A stretch of 64,000 bases of DNA from Bacteroidaceae bacterium (lineage in GTDB: Bacteria > Bacteroidota > Bacteroidia > Bacteroidales > Muribaculaceae), in NCBI GenBank assembly GCA_021768245.1, contig JAETNO010000008.1:30251-94250 (forward strand). Direction: 5' to 3'. The translations under genes and the position numbers were made by a program. Each line of letters starts with the position of its first letter. Within the stretch, counting starts at the first letter, position 1. Below are positions 8,563 through 17,870 of this stretch, one piece after another. The notes beneath the pieces were generated by a model. It had not been told where the DNA came from and ran no database searches. It worked only from the letters and a program-made list of their open reading frames with translations.

Positions 8563-10896
8563 ATGGCCAATAATAATAAATCTGATTTTATCGACATAAA
8601 CGCACTCTTCAGAAGTTATCTTTCGAAATGGTATTGGTTTGTGCTTTCAATAGCTTTCTGTGTACTTCTCGGATATCTGTATACGCGTAAGTTCCCGCGA
8701 AAGATGGCTGTCAGGGCCAATGTGCTTATAGAGCAGGAAAATTCGAGCCCGATGGCTGCTCTCGGTGGGATGTCGAGCCTTTTCGGTTCCAACGGTAAGG
8801 TTGATGATGAAATCTTTGTCATTGGATCTCATTCGCTCTACAGGAATGTTGTCAAGGAACTCGACATAAATAAAATCCACTATGTACGCGATGGATTTAT
8901 GAAGGCTCATCTCGCATATCCTGAATTTCCTGTCGATGTTGTGGCTCCGGGAGTTGCCGACACTTTGGGAACGGGCATTTATTTCACTATATCCGTAAAT
9001 AAGGATGGCAAGGCTGACATCAAGGCAAAAGCTAATAAGAAAACTATCGCCGATGAGAGTGGAGTCACACTGCCAACATTATTGAAGACCGAGTATGGAG
9101 ATTTCAAGGTGACCACGACACCCTCATATAAAAAGGGAAAGAACCTGAAGACAGTCGTCTCTTTCTCGAGCTACGACGAAGCGGCAGAAAATCTTAGTGA
9201 ATTTGTCCATTCAGATATAGCGAGCAAGAAAGGTAACGTCATAAATCTTTCGGTCGATACTCCAAACCCTCTATACGGGAAAGATATTCTCAATAAAATA
9301 ATTGAGAAATACAATGAGCGCGGTGTCAACGAGAAGAACATTCAGGGAGAAAAGACCGCGACTTTCCTTGAAAGCCGCATCAAGCTCCTTGCAGAAGACC
9401 TTAAGGAGTCTGAAACCGCGCTGCAGTCATATAAGGAAGACAACGGGCTTGTTGATGTCTATGCCGAAGCCAAATATCAGATAGAAAAAAGGGGAGTTGT
9501 CGAAACGGCGATGCTTGAAATCGAGCAGCAGATTGCCTTGTTGAAATATACACGCGATTTCCTCGCAGATACGACAAACTACACCGAACTGATTCCTGTG
9601 ACTGTCGGAAATGTGACAACTACGGGTAAGAACGGTTCATCAACCAACAAGAACGCCGCAGTGCAGGATGGGATAAGCGCATACAATGATTTGGTTTTGA
9701 GACGACTCAAACTCAGTCAGAATGCCCGTCCAAACAACTATGCGATTAAGGAACTCTCAAAGCAGATGAACGTTTTGCGTAAGAATATCCGCGAATCAAG
9801 TGAGAAGGCTTTGGAAAACGCTAATATCGCTCTTCGTGAGATAAAATCAGAAAAAGGTGCGACTGAAAACCGTATCGGTTCATTCCCTAAACAGGAGCGC
9901 GAATTTACTGAAATGTACCGTCAGCGCGAGGTCAAGCAGTCAATCTATCTGTTCCTGCTCCAGAAACAGGAAGAAAATGCCATGCTTCTCGCCAATGCTG
10001 TGCCTAAGGGGCATATCGTCGACGAGGCTTTCGTACTCACCAAACCATTGGGCATGTCGCGCATGATGGTGCTTGCGCTTGCATTCATGTTCGGACTGGT
10101 GATGCCGCCTGTGTTGCTTTATCTTAGGAAGTTGCTCAGAAATAAATTTGAGACGCGTGAGGAGGTTGAGAAGCAGGTTAGTGCACCTGTTTTGGGTGAA
10201 ATGTGTGTGGACCGCTCCGGTCGCAGTCTTGTCGTTTCGGAAACTGATACTTCATCAGCGACTGAATTGTTCCGTCTGATGCGCACTAATCTTCTTTTCA
10301 TGCTTGGAAATGCAGATGATAAAGTTGTCCTCGTTACTTCGACCCGTTCAGGAGAAGGAAAGTCTTTTATCTCACTTAACCTTGCAGCCACTCTTTCGCT
10401 GCTTGAAGGTAAAAAAGTGTTGCTTGTGGGTATGGACATCCGCAATCCCCAGCTCGCCAACTATATCGGCATAAATCCGGCTCTTGGCTTGACTAACTAT
10501 CTTTCGTCACCGGATGTTAAGATTGATGCTATAATAGAGAAAGTTCCCGGAATAAAGAACCTTGATGTTATTGTCGCCGGTCCGATACCTCCGAATCCGG
10601 CTGAGTTGCTGGCGTCGAAAAATGTGGATAATCTATTCGCTCAGCTACGCACAATGTATGACTATATCGTCATTGACAGTGCTCCTGTCGGTATGGTCAG
10701 CGATACGTTTACGCTTAACCGTCTGTCGAACGCTACAGTCTATGTGACCCGTGTCAACTATAGCACTATGTCTGATTTACGCTTCATAGAGAATGTTTAT
10801 GACGAAAAGCGTCTTAACAATCTGTCGGTTGTCGTAAATGGGACACCTTCGAAGAAAGGTTATGGCTATGGTTATGGTCGCGACCATAAGAAATAG
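8563..10896 (+). CDS. polysaccharide copolymerase / BY-kinase, Wzc family
   Basis: A 777-aa inner-membrane tyrosine autokinase controlling polysaccharide chain length and export. The N-terminal Wzz domain has a membrane helix at about 22-40; a long coiled-coil region ('ESRIKLLAEDLKESETALQSY') precedes a second membrane helix near 510. The cytoplasmic kinase has Walker A 'STRSGEGKS' near 593, Walker A' 'LLVGMDIRNP' near 620 and Walker B 'YIVIDSAP' near 699. The C-terminal tail 'GYGYGYGRDHKK' is the tyrosine cluster expected to be autophosphorylated. Confidence 0.93.
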   Translation: MANNNKSDFIDINALFRSYLSKWYWFVLSIAFCVLLGYLYTRKFPRKMAVRANVLIEQENSSPMAALGGMSSLFGSNGKVDDEIFVIGSHSLYRNVVKELDINKIHYVRDGFMKAHLAYPEFPVDVVAPGVADTLGTGIYFTISVNKDGKADIKAKANKKTIADESGVTLPTLLKTEYGDFKVTTTPSYKKGKNLKTVVSFSSYDEAAENLSEFVHSDIASKKGNVINLSVDTPNPLYGKDILNKIIEKYNERGVNEKNIQGEKTATFLESRIKLLAEDLKESETALQSYKEDNGLVDVYAEAKYQIEKRGVVETAMLEIEQQIALLKYTRDFLADTTNYTELIPVTVGNVTTTGKNGSSTNKNAAVQDGISAYNDLVLRRLKLSQNARPNNYAIKELSKQMNVLRKNIRESSEKALENANIALREIKSEKGATENRIGSFPKQEREFTEMYRQREVKQSIYLFLLQKQEENAMLLANAVPKGHIVDEAFVLTKPLGMSRMMVLALAFMFGLVMPPVLLYLRKLLRNKFETREEVEKQVSAPVLGEMCVDRSGRSLVVSETDTSSATELFRLMRTNLLFMLGNADDKVVLVTSTRSGEGKSFISLNLAATLSLLEGKKVLLVGMDIRNPQLANYIGINPALGLTNYLSSPDVKIDAIIEKVPGIKNLDVIVAGPIPPNPAELLASKNVDNLFAQLRTMYDYIVIDSAPVGMVSDTFTLNRLSNATVYVTRVNYSTMSDLRFIENVYDEKRLNNLSVVVNGTPSKKGYGYGYGRDHKK

Positions 10897-10914
10897 TCGA
10901 TATGCATTGGCAGA

Positions 10915-12405
10915 ATGAGTGGGACAATCGAAGAAAATAAGATGTCTGCATTAGCTCTTGCAGAAAATACAGCTAAGGATAGGTCAAGCGGCAAGGAACC
11001 GCTTGACCTGTCTTGGCCTGAATGGAAGTGGCCGCTGTATTTCATGCTGTGTTTCTCCGCTCTCGGATTGAAATTCCCGCTGGCCTATCTGCTGATTCCT
11101 GTAATTCTTATCAACCGTTTCCGCAATGACCGCTATGATTTCACAATCATGATAACATTGCTTTGCGGTGAGTATGGAATAACTTGTAAGAATACGTTCG
11201 GCGTGCAGATTTATTTTGCTTTTTTCTGTATTGCCGTATTAGGATTGTTCATTTATAGAAAATCAGGCATAACGAAGAAAATAGTGGTTGCCTGGTGTCT
11301 GTATGCCGCCGGTCTCATCACTTTTGCGATGTTGAGCGAGGAGCGTATGGCTGTGCAGTATACTGCGATAATAAGATATCTGGCGATAATATTGTTTATT
11401 ATTCCGCTTATGATATTTTCAGGTGACCATTCATTTGATATCCGAATATTTTTCCGTAGGTTAATGCCATATTGCCTGATCGCATGCATATGGTATATTC
11501 TTGACTGTGTTATTATAGGAGGATGGATTTTTATCCCTAACACTCAGAATCCATGGGCTGATCCAAATTTGTTTTCTAAATTTTATTCTCCCATATTGAC
11601 GGGTGTCTTTAGTTTTCCGCGAAAGTATCCGAATGGCTTGTATATCCTCGCGATGGCGATATATCCTGTCATTAAATTCTATAAGCTTTCAAAATGGCAA
11701 TGGGCTCTTATTTTTATCTCTTTGGCCACAACAAGGACTTTTTCATTTATATTTGCATTGGTAGCTACTTATTTGTTTTTTAAAGGACAAGGAAAAAAGT
11801 TGCTGAAATATATTGTCTATTGTATAATCGGTTTTTGTTGCCTATACTTCATTGATGGTTTTCTTCCATATAATACTGAGGTGAAACAGAGTACATTACG
11901 TATTAAATCGACAATAGATCAGATATTCATCCTTCAGGAGATGGAAGACGATGAGGACTTGTCTGAATTTGGTACCGGACGCATGGCTCAGATTCTGCCC
12001 AAAATGGAACTGCTATACGATTTGAACAGACAATGGATTGGATTCGGTTTTTTGAACCCCGAAAAGACTACAATGACAAAGTATATCATATATAACCCAT
12101 TTTATACTGACCAGTCAAAAAGTGAGGAAGTTGCAGCTCAGGTTGAGGTGACAGTCATACAACACATTCTATTTATCGGTTATCTCGGTTTGATAATGGT
12201 AATTCTGTTTTATGGCTACATATGCTGGACTATCAGGAAGCAACCATATGCGAGATATACTTATTCCTTGATTATGTTTTTTTGCATTGCGGGAATCGGT
12301 GGCTTTGGCGGTCTGGTTTTCACGGAGAGTCTGGGCTTTATCGCTTTAGCTCTTTCTGTTGTCGTTTTAAACGCTAAACAGATGGAAAAAGCCTATTGCA
12401 AGTGA
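10915..12405 (+). CDS. multi-spanning membrane protein, O-antigen polymerase/ligase type (Wzy-like)
   Basis: A 496-aa protein with a cytoplasmic N-terminal stretch of about 40 residues followed by roughly a dozen hydrophobic helices. A large loop of about 100 residues (around 310-410, 'FGTGRMAQILPKMELLYDLN') lies before the last helices, as in Wzy/WaaL proteins. Its position directly after Wza and Wzc supports polymerisation of the repeat unit. Wzy proteins diverge too far for a firm subfamily call. A strong hairpin (10981-11009) lies in its first 32 codons. Confidence 0.7.
   Translation: MSGTIEENKMSALALAENTAKDRSSGKEPLDLSWPEWKWPLYFMLCFSALGLKFPLAYLLIPVILINRFRNDRYDFTIMITLLCGEYGITCKNTFGVQIYFAFFCIAVLGLFIYRKSGITKKIVVAWCLYAAGLITFAMLSEERMAVQYTAIIRYLAIILFIIPLMIFSGDHSFDIRIFFRRLMPYCLIACIWYILDCVIIGGWIFIPNTQNPWADPNLFSKFYSPILTGVFSFPRKYPNGLYILAMAIYPVIKFYKLSKWQWALIFISLATTRTFSFIFALVATYLFFKGQGKKLLKYIVYCIIGFCCLYFIDGFLPYNTEVKQSTLRIKSTIDQIFILQEMEDDEDLSEFGTGRMAQILPKMELLYDLNRQWIGFGFLNPEKTTMTKYIIYNPFYTDQSKSEEVAAQVEVTVIQHILFIGYLGLIMVILFYGYICWTIRKQPYARYTYSLIMFFCIAGIGGFGGLVFTESLGFIALALSVVVLNAKQMEKAYCK
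10981..11009 (+). other. intragenic hairpin at the start of the wzy-like gene
   Basis: An 11-bp perfect inverted repeat (AGGTCAAGCGG at 10981-10991, complement at 10999-11009, 7-nt loop) falls at about codons 23-32. No T-run follows, so a classic terminator is unlikely. It could slow or gate translation or transcription into the polymerase gene; that is inference. Confidence 0.5.
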
Positions 12406-12438
12406 TTTTTAGGATTATAATTTGACATAATTTAAACT

Positions 12439-13578
12439 ATGAAAAAACTGCTTTTTGACCTATCGGTGACACAGCCTGCTTTCACATCAAAAAGGCATGG
12501 AGGCGGTATATATGGCGAGATTGTCTTAAAAAAAATCATAGAACTTAATTATAATGTCATAGTGGCATATAATTCGTCTCTATGGTTGAATCCTGATATA
12601 AAAGCGTTGTGTGAATCGCATGATGTCAAGATGGCAGATATTTCCAAGATTGGAATACTTGATGCGATTGACGAGATTAAACCTGATATTTTTTATTCTC
12701 CACAGCCACTCGGCGATTTTTATAAATCTAAAAATTGCGATATGGTGGTTACTATACATGATTTAAGGGAGATTGAATTGCAGCTGGACTCGAAAATGTT
12801 CTGGCGGTATACTCAGGGGCTAAAAATGCAGTTGAAGCTATGGTTCCAGTTCTTTTTCCCATCCTATTTAAAGATGCGGAAACATAATAGAATCGCAAAC
12901 TATGTAAGGAATCCTGAAATCAGGTTTGTGACAGTTTCAAATCATACGTTGTCGTCGCTCAGACTTTTCTATCCTGAGTTGTCGGAAGTTGATATTCCCG
13001 TATATTATTCCCCTTCGACAATAAATGAAGTTGCTCTATCACGCAAACGCCCAGCCGATTATTTTCTACTTGTGAGCGGCGACAGATGGGAAAAGAATAA
13101 TCTAAGGGCAATTATTGCGCTTGATGAATTGCGTTCCGCCGGTTTCCTTATGGATAAAAAGGTCGTTGTGACAGGAGTTGATTCTGTCAAAAGATATAGA
13201 TATCGGATTAAAAATCCAGATATGTTTGAATTTGTGGGATATGTTGAGGATGCTGATTTGCATCAATTATACCATGATGCATATTGCTTTATTTATCCCA
13301 CAATAAACGAAGGTTTCGGTTATCCTCCGATGGAAGCTATGTGTTACGGAGTTCCGGTTCTGGCTTCTCCATTCTCTTCAGTGGCTGAGATTGTTGGTGA
13401 TGCTGCTTTATATTTTAATCCATTCAGTGTGGACGAAATCAAGATGCGCATATTAAGAATGACTGACAAAGAAGTCTATGCCTCATATGTCGATAAGGCT
13501 CATGAGCGATATAGTCAGATTCGTAGACGGCAGGATTCCGACCTTGAACAGTTGGTAAATTATATTTATAGAGGATAA
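12439..13578 (+). CDS. glycosyltransferase, GT4-like
   Basis: A 379-aa GT-B fold transferase. The N-terminal half has 'GGGIYGEIVLKKI' and 'VVTIHDLREIE'. The C-terminal Glycos_transf_1 half has the nucleotide-sugar binding segment 'VSGDRWEKNNLRAI' and the acidic motif 'PTINEGFGYPPMEAMCYG', where the first Glu is expected to contact the donor sugar. It builds the polysaccharide repeat unit; donor and acceptor cannot be read from sequence. It starts 33 nt after the polymerase gene on the same strand. Confidence 0.85.
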   Translation: MKKLLFDLSVTQPAFTSKRHGGGIYGEIVLKKIIELNYNVIVAYNSSLWLNPDIKALCESHDVKMADISKIGILDAIDEIKPDIFYSPQPLGDFYKSKNCDMVVTIHDLREIELQLDSKMFWRYTQGLKMQLKLWFQFFFPSYLKMRKHNRIANYVRNPEIRFVTVSNHTLSSLRLFYPELSEVDIPVYYSPSTINEVALSRKRPADYFLLVSGDRWEKNNLRAIIALDELRSAGFLMDKKVVVTGVDSVKRYRYRIKNPDMFEFVGYVEDADLHQLYHDAYCFIYPTINEGFGYPPMEAMCYGVPVLASPFSSVAEIVGDAALYFNPFSVDEIKMRILRMTDKEVYASYVDKAHERYSQIRRRQDSDLEQLVNYIYRG

Positions 13579-13626
13579 AAGATATGCCTGTTCTGTGGGT
13601 ATTAAAGTTGTCAATAATATATTATA

Positions 13627-14610
13627 ATGGTTAATAATACACATCGCGATATAAGTATCGATATAATAAAATTCCTGGCTGTATTTCTTATAATCAACAG
13701 TCATATGGATTCCCTTTATACACGTTGGTCAATATTGGCAACCGGGGGGGCTATTGGAGATGTACTTTTCTTGTTTTGTTCTGGTTACACATTGCTATTA
13801 AGTAACAAGAAGGAAAATTTTATTGACTGGTATAAGCGGAGAATTATCCGTATATATCCATCGGTGATAGTATGCTCGATTGTAGCGATATTATTTTCCG
13901 GCACATATGATATTGACTTCCTTGCTTTAGTTGGCGGGGAGTTTATTGTCGCAATAATGATTTATTATGCAATCATATATTTTATTAAAACATATGCTGT
14001 GAATAAGATACCGATGATTATAGTACTCTGTGGATTGGTATCGTTATTTGTCTATATATTTTTATTCCCGTATAAATATGAAACAGGAGTGAAAGGTCTG
14101 TATGGGACATCCACTTTGTTTCGATGGCTTCCTTATTTCGCATTTATGCTTTTCGGTGCATGGATTGGACAGAACCGGAGTAAGTTGACGTTCTCTATAC
14201 GTACTGACGTGTTGATGTTATTAATCAGTGGAATAGTTTTTTATGGTGTACAACTTGCCGCTAAGTTATATCCACCTGTCGCCCCTTCACAAATTGTGAC
14301 ACTGATTCCTCTGATGGGAGTTGTTTACTATGGTTATAAGTCTTGTAATGCTGCTTTTTGGACTAAAGCGTATCAATCCAGAATTGGTGGCCCGATCATT
14401 TTGACGATTTCCGGATTGTGTCTGGAATCATATCTGATACAAGGATGTTTGTTCACTACAAAAATGAACAGTATATTCCCCTTTAATCTTATAATAATGG
14501 TAGTGATAGTTCTTATAGTCGCATATATATGTAAATGCTTGTCAAATTTGCTTATCCAGTCATTCAGAAATGATAGATATGACTGGAAGAGCATTTTTAA
14601 GCTATATTGA
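13627..14610 (+). CDS. membrane acyltransferase, acyltransferase_3 family
   Basis: A 327-aa integral membrane protein with about ten helices. The N-terminal 'RDISIDIIKFLAVFLIINSHMD' carries the conserved His of the acyltransferase_3 (OafA/NodX-like) family. 'LFLFCSGYTLLLS' and 'WYKRRIIRIYPS' match its R-x10-type cytoplasmic motif. These proteins add acetyl or similar groups to surface sugars. It is the last plus-strand gene of the cluster; its stop faces that of the next glycosyltransferase 17 nt away with no clear terminator between. Confidence 0.82.
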   Translation: MVNNTHRDISIDIIKFLAVFLIINSHMDSLYTRWSILATGGAIGDVLFLFCSGYTLLLSNKKENFIDWYKRRIIRIYPSVIVCSIVAILFSGTYDIDFLALVGGEFIVAIMIYYAIIYFIKTYAVNKIPMIIVLCGLVSLFVYIFLFPYKYETGVKGLYGTSTLFRWLPYFAFMLFGAWIGQNRSKLTFSIRTDVLMLLISGIVFYGVQLAAKLYPPVAPSQIVTLIPLMGVVYYGYKSCNAAFWTKAYQSRIGGPIILTISGLCLESYLIQGCLFTTKMNSIFPFNLIIMVVIVLIVAYICKCLSNLLIQSFRNDRYDWKSIFKLY

Positions 14611-14627
14611 TTTTTAATTTACAGACA

Positions 14628-15746
14628 TTATATCTGCTTCATTACTTCATCAAACCGTTTTTTCCACGTGTGCTCGTTTTCTGCCCTCAGGCGTGCCGCC
14701 GATTTCATTTTCGCGACAAGGGTAGTATTGCGTTCATCTAAATAGAATTTGGCTTTGTCAATCAGTTCCTCATCGGAATGATAGAGGATTATTTCTTTGT
14801 TGTCTTCGAAATATCCCGCTATTTCATCGTTGTAGGATGTGATTTGAAGTCCGCCGCACATCGGGATTTCGAATGTTCTCAAATGTATCTTAGGAATCGG
14901 ATTTTTCAGGATGTATGTATCCCTTAGCTCAGAAATATTCAATGACAGTGACAACGATGAGTATAGCGAACACATATCATCGTGGGATACTGACGGAGCT
15001 TTTGTCAGGAAGGGTGAGTCATCTGTCAACGATGATTGTCGGCTAAGTTTATTTTTGATGGTAGAATACAATACTTTCCGTCCGATTGGGAAACGGAGGT
15101 AACGTATGAACTTAACCGCAATGTCGATTGGGTCGAATTTTTTCGTCCCTCCCACCGAATGGTTATAGCCCTTATTGATAATGGAGTTTGAATAGACAGC
15201 ACATTCAACCCCGTTAGAAATAAGATAGTTGAGCTTATTGGCACGGCTTCCATAGGGCGTGCCGATAAATCCTACTTTATTTATTATGCTTTTTACCTCA
15301 GTCCGGTTAGGATGGAAGAAATAGGGGTTTGCCGCGTATGTCTGGAATATGGTCTTGCATCCCCATGATTTGAAAAGATACTCCGTCTCATGCGATGTCA
15401 ACCATATTAAATCAAAAGCCTTGGCAACGGCTTTCTGTTTATATGGCAATTCAAGGTTATCCCAGCAGATAAGCACAGTGGGGACTGAAAGAGTCCTTTT
15501 TATCTCCCTTACAGTCTCTGGGAAAAGTATTTTGGTCTCATCACAGCTCAAGAATAAATCTATATCATCCCTGCATGTTTTGGCAAAACGTATGAATTCC
15601 TCATTCGCAATCTCGGGAGTGTCATATTTCGCGGGATTGAAAGTGATAAATTCGATGCCGTAGTGGCTGAGTTCATTCATGAAATGCTCTCTTTGCCATA
15701 GGTACATCGGAGTGTCAAGCTCGTAGAAATAATATAGGATTTTCAT
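14628..15746 (-). CDS. glycosyltransferase, CgeB-like GT-B family
   Basis: A 372-aa protein. 'MKILYYFYELDTPMYLWQREH' at the start, 'PTVLICWDNLELPYK' and 'DLIWLTSHETEYLFKSWG' in the first half, and a C-terminal 'LRTFEIPMCGGLQITSY' plus 'DKAKFYLDERN' are typical of CgeB-like Glyco_trans_1_2 proteins. I chose ATG at 15746; a longer frame from 15806 would begin inside the terminator hairpin at 15775-15804. Donor and acceptor are unknown. Confidence 0.78.
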   Translation of the reverse strand: MKILYYFYELDTPMYLWQREHFMNELSHYGIEFITFNPAKYDTPEIANEEFIRFAKTCRDDIDLFLSCDETKILFPETVREIKRTLSVPTVLICWDNLELPYKQKAVAKAFDLIWLTSHETEYLFKSWGCKTIFQTYAANPYFFHPNRTEVKSIINKVGFIGTPYGSRANKLNYLISNGVECAVYSNSIINKGYNHSVGGTKKFDPIDIAVKFIRYLRFPIGRKVLYSTIKNKLSRQSSLTDDSPFLTKAPSVSHDDMCSLYSSLSLSLNISELRDTYILKNPIPKIHLRTFEIPMCGGLQITSYNDEIAGYFEDNKEIILYHSDEELIDKAKFYLDERNTTLVAKMKSAARLRAENEHTWKKRFDEVMKQI

Positions 15747-15774
15747 GATATGATTTAATTTTGGATATATATTT

Positions 15775-15804
15775 GAAAGGACACACTGTCGGGTGTGTCC
15801 TTTC
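15775..15804 (-). terminator. hairpin after the parvulin isomerase gene
   Basis: A 12-bp perfect inverted repeat (15775-15786 with 15793-15804, GAAAGGACACAC and complement, 6-nt loop) begins 16 nt after the stop codon of the upstream minus-strand gene. It separates that gene from the CgeB-like glycosyltransferase. Confidence 0.7.
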
Positions 15805-15819
15805 AATATGAGAATCGAT

Positions 15820-17757
15820 TTATTTCATTATTTTTTTGAGCGCTTTTTTGTTGAGCTTCACTTTGTATTTTGATCGCAGTTGGCTGACCCATTCCCGTTC
15901 GAGTTCCTGCTGATAGTCGGTAGACACCGCGCTTTTGACATCAGTTGCCTCCTCAGGTTTGTCAAGCACTTTACCTTGATATCCGAACCAAGCGAGCCAT
16001 TTACCGGGGGCGGCAGGCTTTTCGCCGTTGAAGGCCACATGGTCGACTATGGCATTGTCACCTTTCCCTGTGACTACTTTCTCGACCTTTATATTGTTAC
16101 GGCCGAAATTGTCGCGGAGTTTGGTCACCAATGAATCATTTTCAATCACATTCTGAGCAAGAAATCCTTGGGCTGCCGAAGCGATAGAATCGGAGGAGGC
16201 AAAGATTACGTAGCCTTTATAGTGCGGTTTTTCCCATGAATACTTGTCGACGTTTGCACGGAAATAGTTTTCAAGTCCTTGTGTGTCCTTTGTAGAACGG
16301 TCCCACACGTTGCGGTTGCTGATTTCAAACAGGAGTATGCCGTCGCGGTACTCATTCACGAGATTGCGGTATTCCGGATTTTCGTTATAGAGTTCGGCGC
16401 GGGCTGTCTCTATAGCGGTTTGGTCAATGAGTTGTTCAAGGCTTTGATGGAAAGTAGTGAACGGGTCACGGCTTCCGTTTCTTACGTTCTCGGGAATGGA
16501 TGCGGTTACATCAGCGACAGTTATCTCTTTTGCCCCGACATTTGCAATCCGTGTTGAGTTGTCGATGATTGCTGCGAATGACGATGTCGCATCTTCAGCT
16601 GCTAAAAGCTGGTCCTTTATGGAGAAAAGGACGGTAGAATCCACATTGACTCCGAATGTGGCCTTAAGCTGTTCAAGTTTCTCGGTCTCTGGCATTGAAG
16701 AGCGTAAGTCGCGTGAAATTGCGGCTTTGATTGCAGGGGTTTCCTCTTCGAGAGAGCCTATGCCTTTATGAGATATTGTCTGCACGATATGATAGCCATA
16801 GGAGGTGCTGAACGGCTTGGATATTTCTCCGTCTTTTAGGCTGAATGAGGTGTCTTCAAATTCCTTCACCATCTCGCCGGGTCCGAAAAGACCGAGATTT
16901 CCACCATTGGCGGCTGAACCCGGGTCTTCACTTTCTGCACGTGCGATTGCCTCAAAATCACCTCCGGCCATGAGGAGGGAATGTATGGAATCAATCTGAG
17001 CTTTCTTTGATGCCGCTTCTTCGGGAGTGAGCCCCTGTGTAAGTTTTAAGATATGGCGTGCTTCAACCTTCCCCGGGTTAGGACGCTCGGCTTCAACACG
17101 GATGATGTGGAAACCGTAAGGGGCGTCTTCCACTACTTCAGAGATTTCTCCTACGGGGGTGTCGAAGGCTGCTTTCTCAAATGGATAGGGGAAACGGTTG
17201 ATTGACATATATCCCATGGAACCGTTGTTGCGGACAACAGAGCGGTCTGCTGAGAATTTATGAGCCATTTCTACGAAATCGGCTCCTCCGTTGACAATTG
17301 CATCACGGATGCTGTCAAGGCGTTGGCGGTTTGCTTCCCGTTCATCATAAGTGCTTCCCAAGGGGAGCATTATATGACTTACGAGTCTGGAGTGGGCCAA
17401 TCGTCCATAGGCCTCTTTGATTAATCTGTTTTCTACTAGTGTATCTGTCATGTAGGGCTTGGACAGTTCTGCGCAATATCCGTCAAATTCCTTTTTGAAT
17501 TCATCGGTTTTGTCGATGCCTGCCGCTTCTGCCTCGGCTACTTTAAGTTTGTAGACAACGAACATATCGACATATTCATCGATGGTCTGAGGTGCAAGCT
17601 GCTGCACATTGTTTTTATGGTAAAGATATTCGAATTCGCTTTGGCGGACATCTTTGCCATTGATTGTCATGACGACCGGGTCGTTGTTAATGGCAGCGGA
17701 GGCTGACAGTATAACCGCAGCTCCCAAAGCGGATAAGAAGAACGCTTTCTTTTTCAT
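15820..17757 (-). CDS. periplasmic peptidylprolyl isomerase with two parvulin domains (SurA/PpiD-like)
   Basis: A 645-aa exported chaperone/isomerase. The signal peptide is about residues 1-22 ('FFLSALGAAVILSASAA'). An N-terminal chaperone part is followed by two rotamase domains: about 120-225 ('SHIMLPLG', 'FSADRSVVRNNGSMGYM', 'YGFHIIRVE') and about 230-335 ('ARHILKLTQG', 'SAANGGNLGLFGPGEM', 'YGYHIVQTI'). A long C-terminal region follows without known motifs. The expected role is folding of outer-membrane proteins. It interrupts the polysaccharide cluster but is probably an independent unit. Confidence 0.9.
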   Translation of the reverse strand: MKKKAFFLSALGAAVILSASAAINNDPVVMTINGKDVRQSEFEYLYHKNNVQQLAPQTIDEYVDMFVVYKLKVAEAEAAGIDKTDEFKKEFDGYCAELSKPYMTDTLVENRLIKEAYGRLAHSRLVSHIMLPLGSTYDEREANRQRLDSIRDAIVNGGADFVEMAHKFSADRSVVRNNGSMGYMSINRFPYPFEKAAFDTPVGEISEVVEDAPYGFHIIRVEAERPNPGKVEARHILKLTQGLTPEEAASKKAQIDSIHSLLMAGGDFEAIARAESEDPGSAANGGNLGLFGPGEMVKEFEDTSFSLKDGEISKPFSTSYGYHIVQTISHKGIGSLEEETPAIKAAISRDLRSSMPETEKLEQLKATFGVNVDSTVLFSIKDQLLAAEDATSSFAAIIDNSTRIANVGAKEITVADVTASIPENVRNGSRDPFTTFHQSLEQLIDQTAIETARAELYNENPEYRNLVNEYRDGILLFEISNRNVWDRSTKDTQGLENYFRANVDKYSWEKPHYKGYVIFASSDSIASAAQGFLAQNVIENDSLVTKLRDNFGRNNIKVEKVVTGKGDNAIVDHVAFNGEKPAAPGKWLAWFGYQGKVLDKPEEATDVKSAVSTDYQQELEREWVSQLRSKYKVKLNKKALKKIMK

Positions 17758-17870
17758 ATAGCGAAAAAATGGTAATGGAATGTTAAGCTAATGATTGGTT
17801 CAGTTACAATTATCTAACGGGAAATCATATACTTTATTGTCAGGAATATTTAGACTTGGATGTCGTTTAA

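Noticed and set aside
15747..15806. Longer N-terminus for the CgeB-like glycosyltransferase
   Set aside because: It would start inside the hairpin that ends the upstream gene, and the extra 20 residues do not resemble the family.
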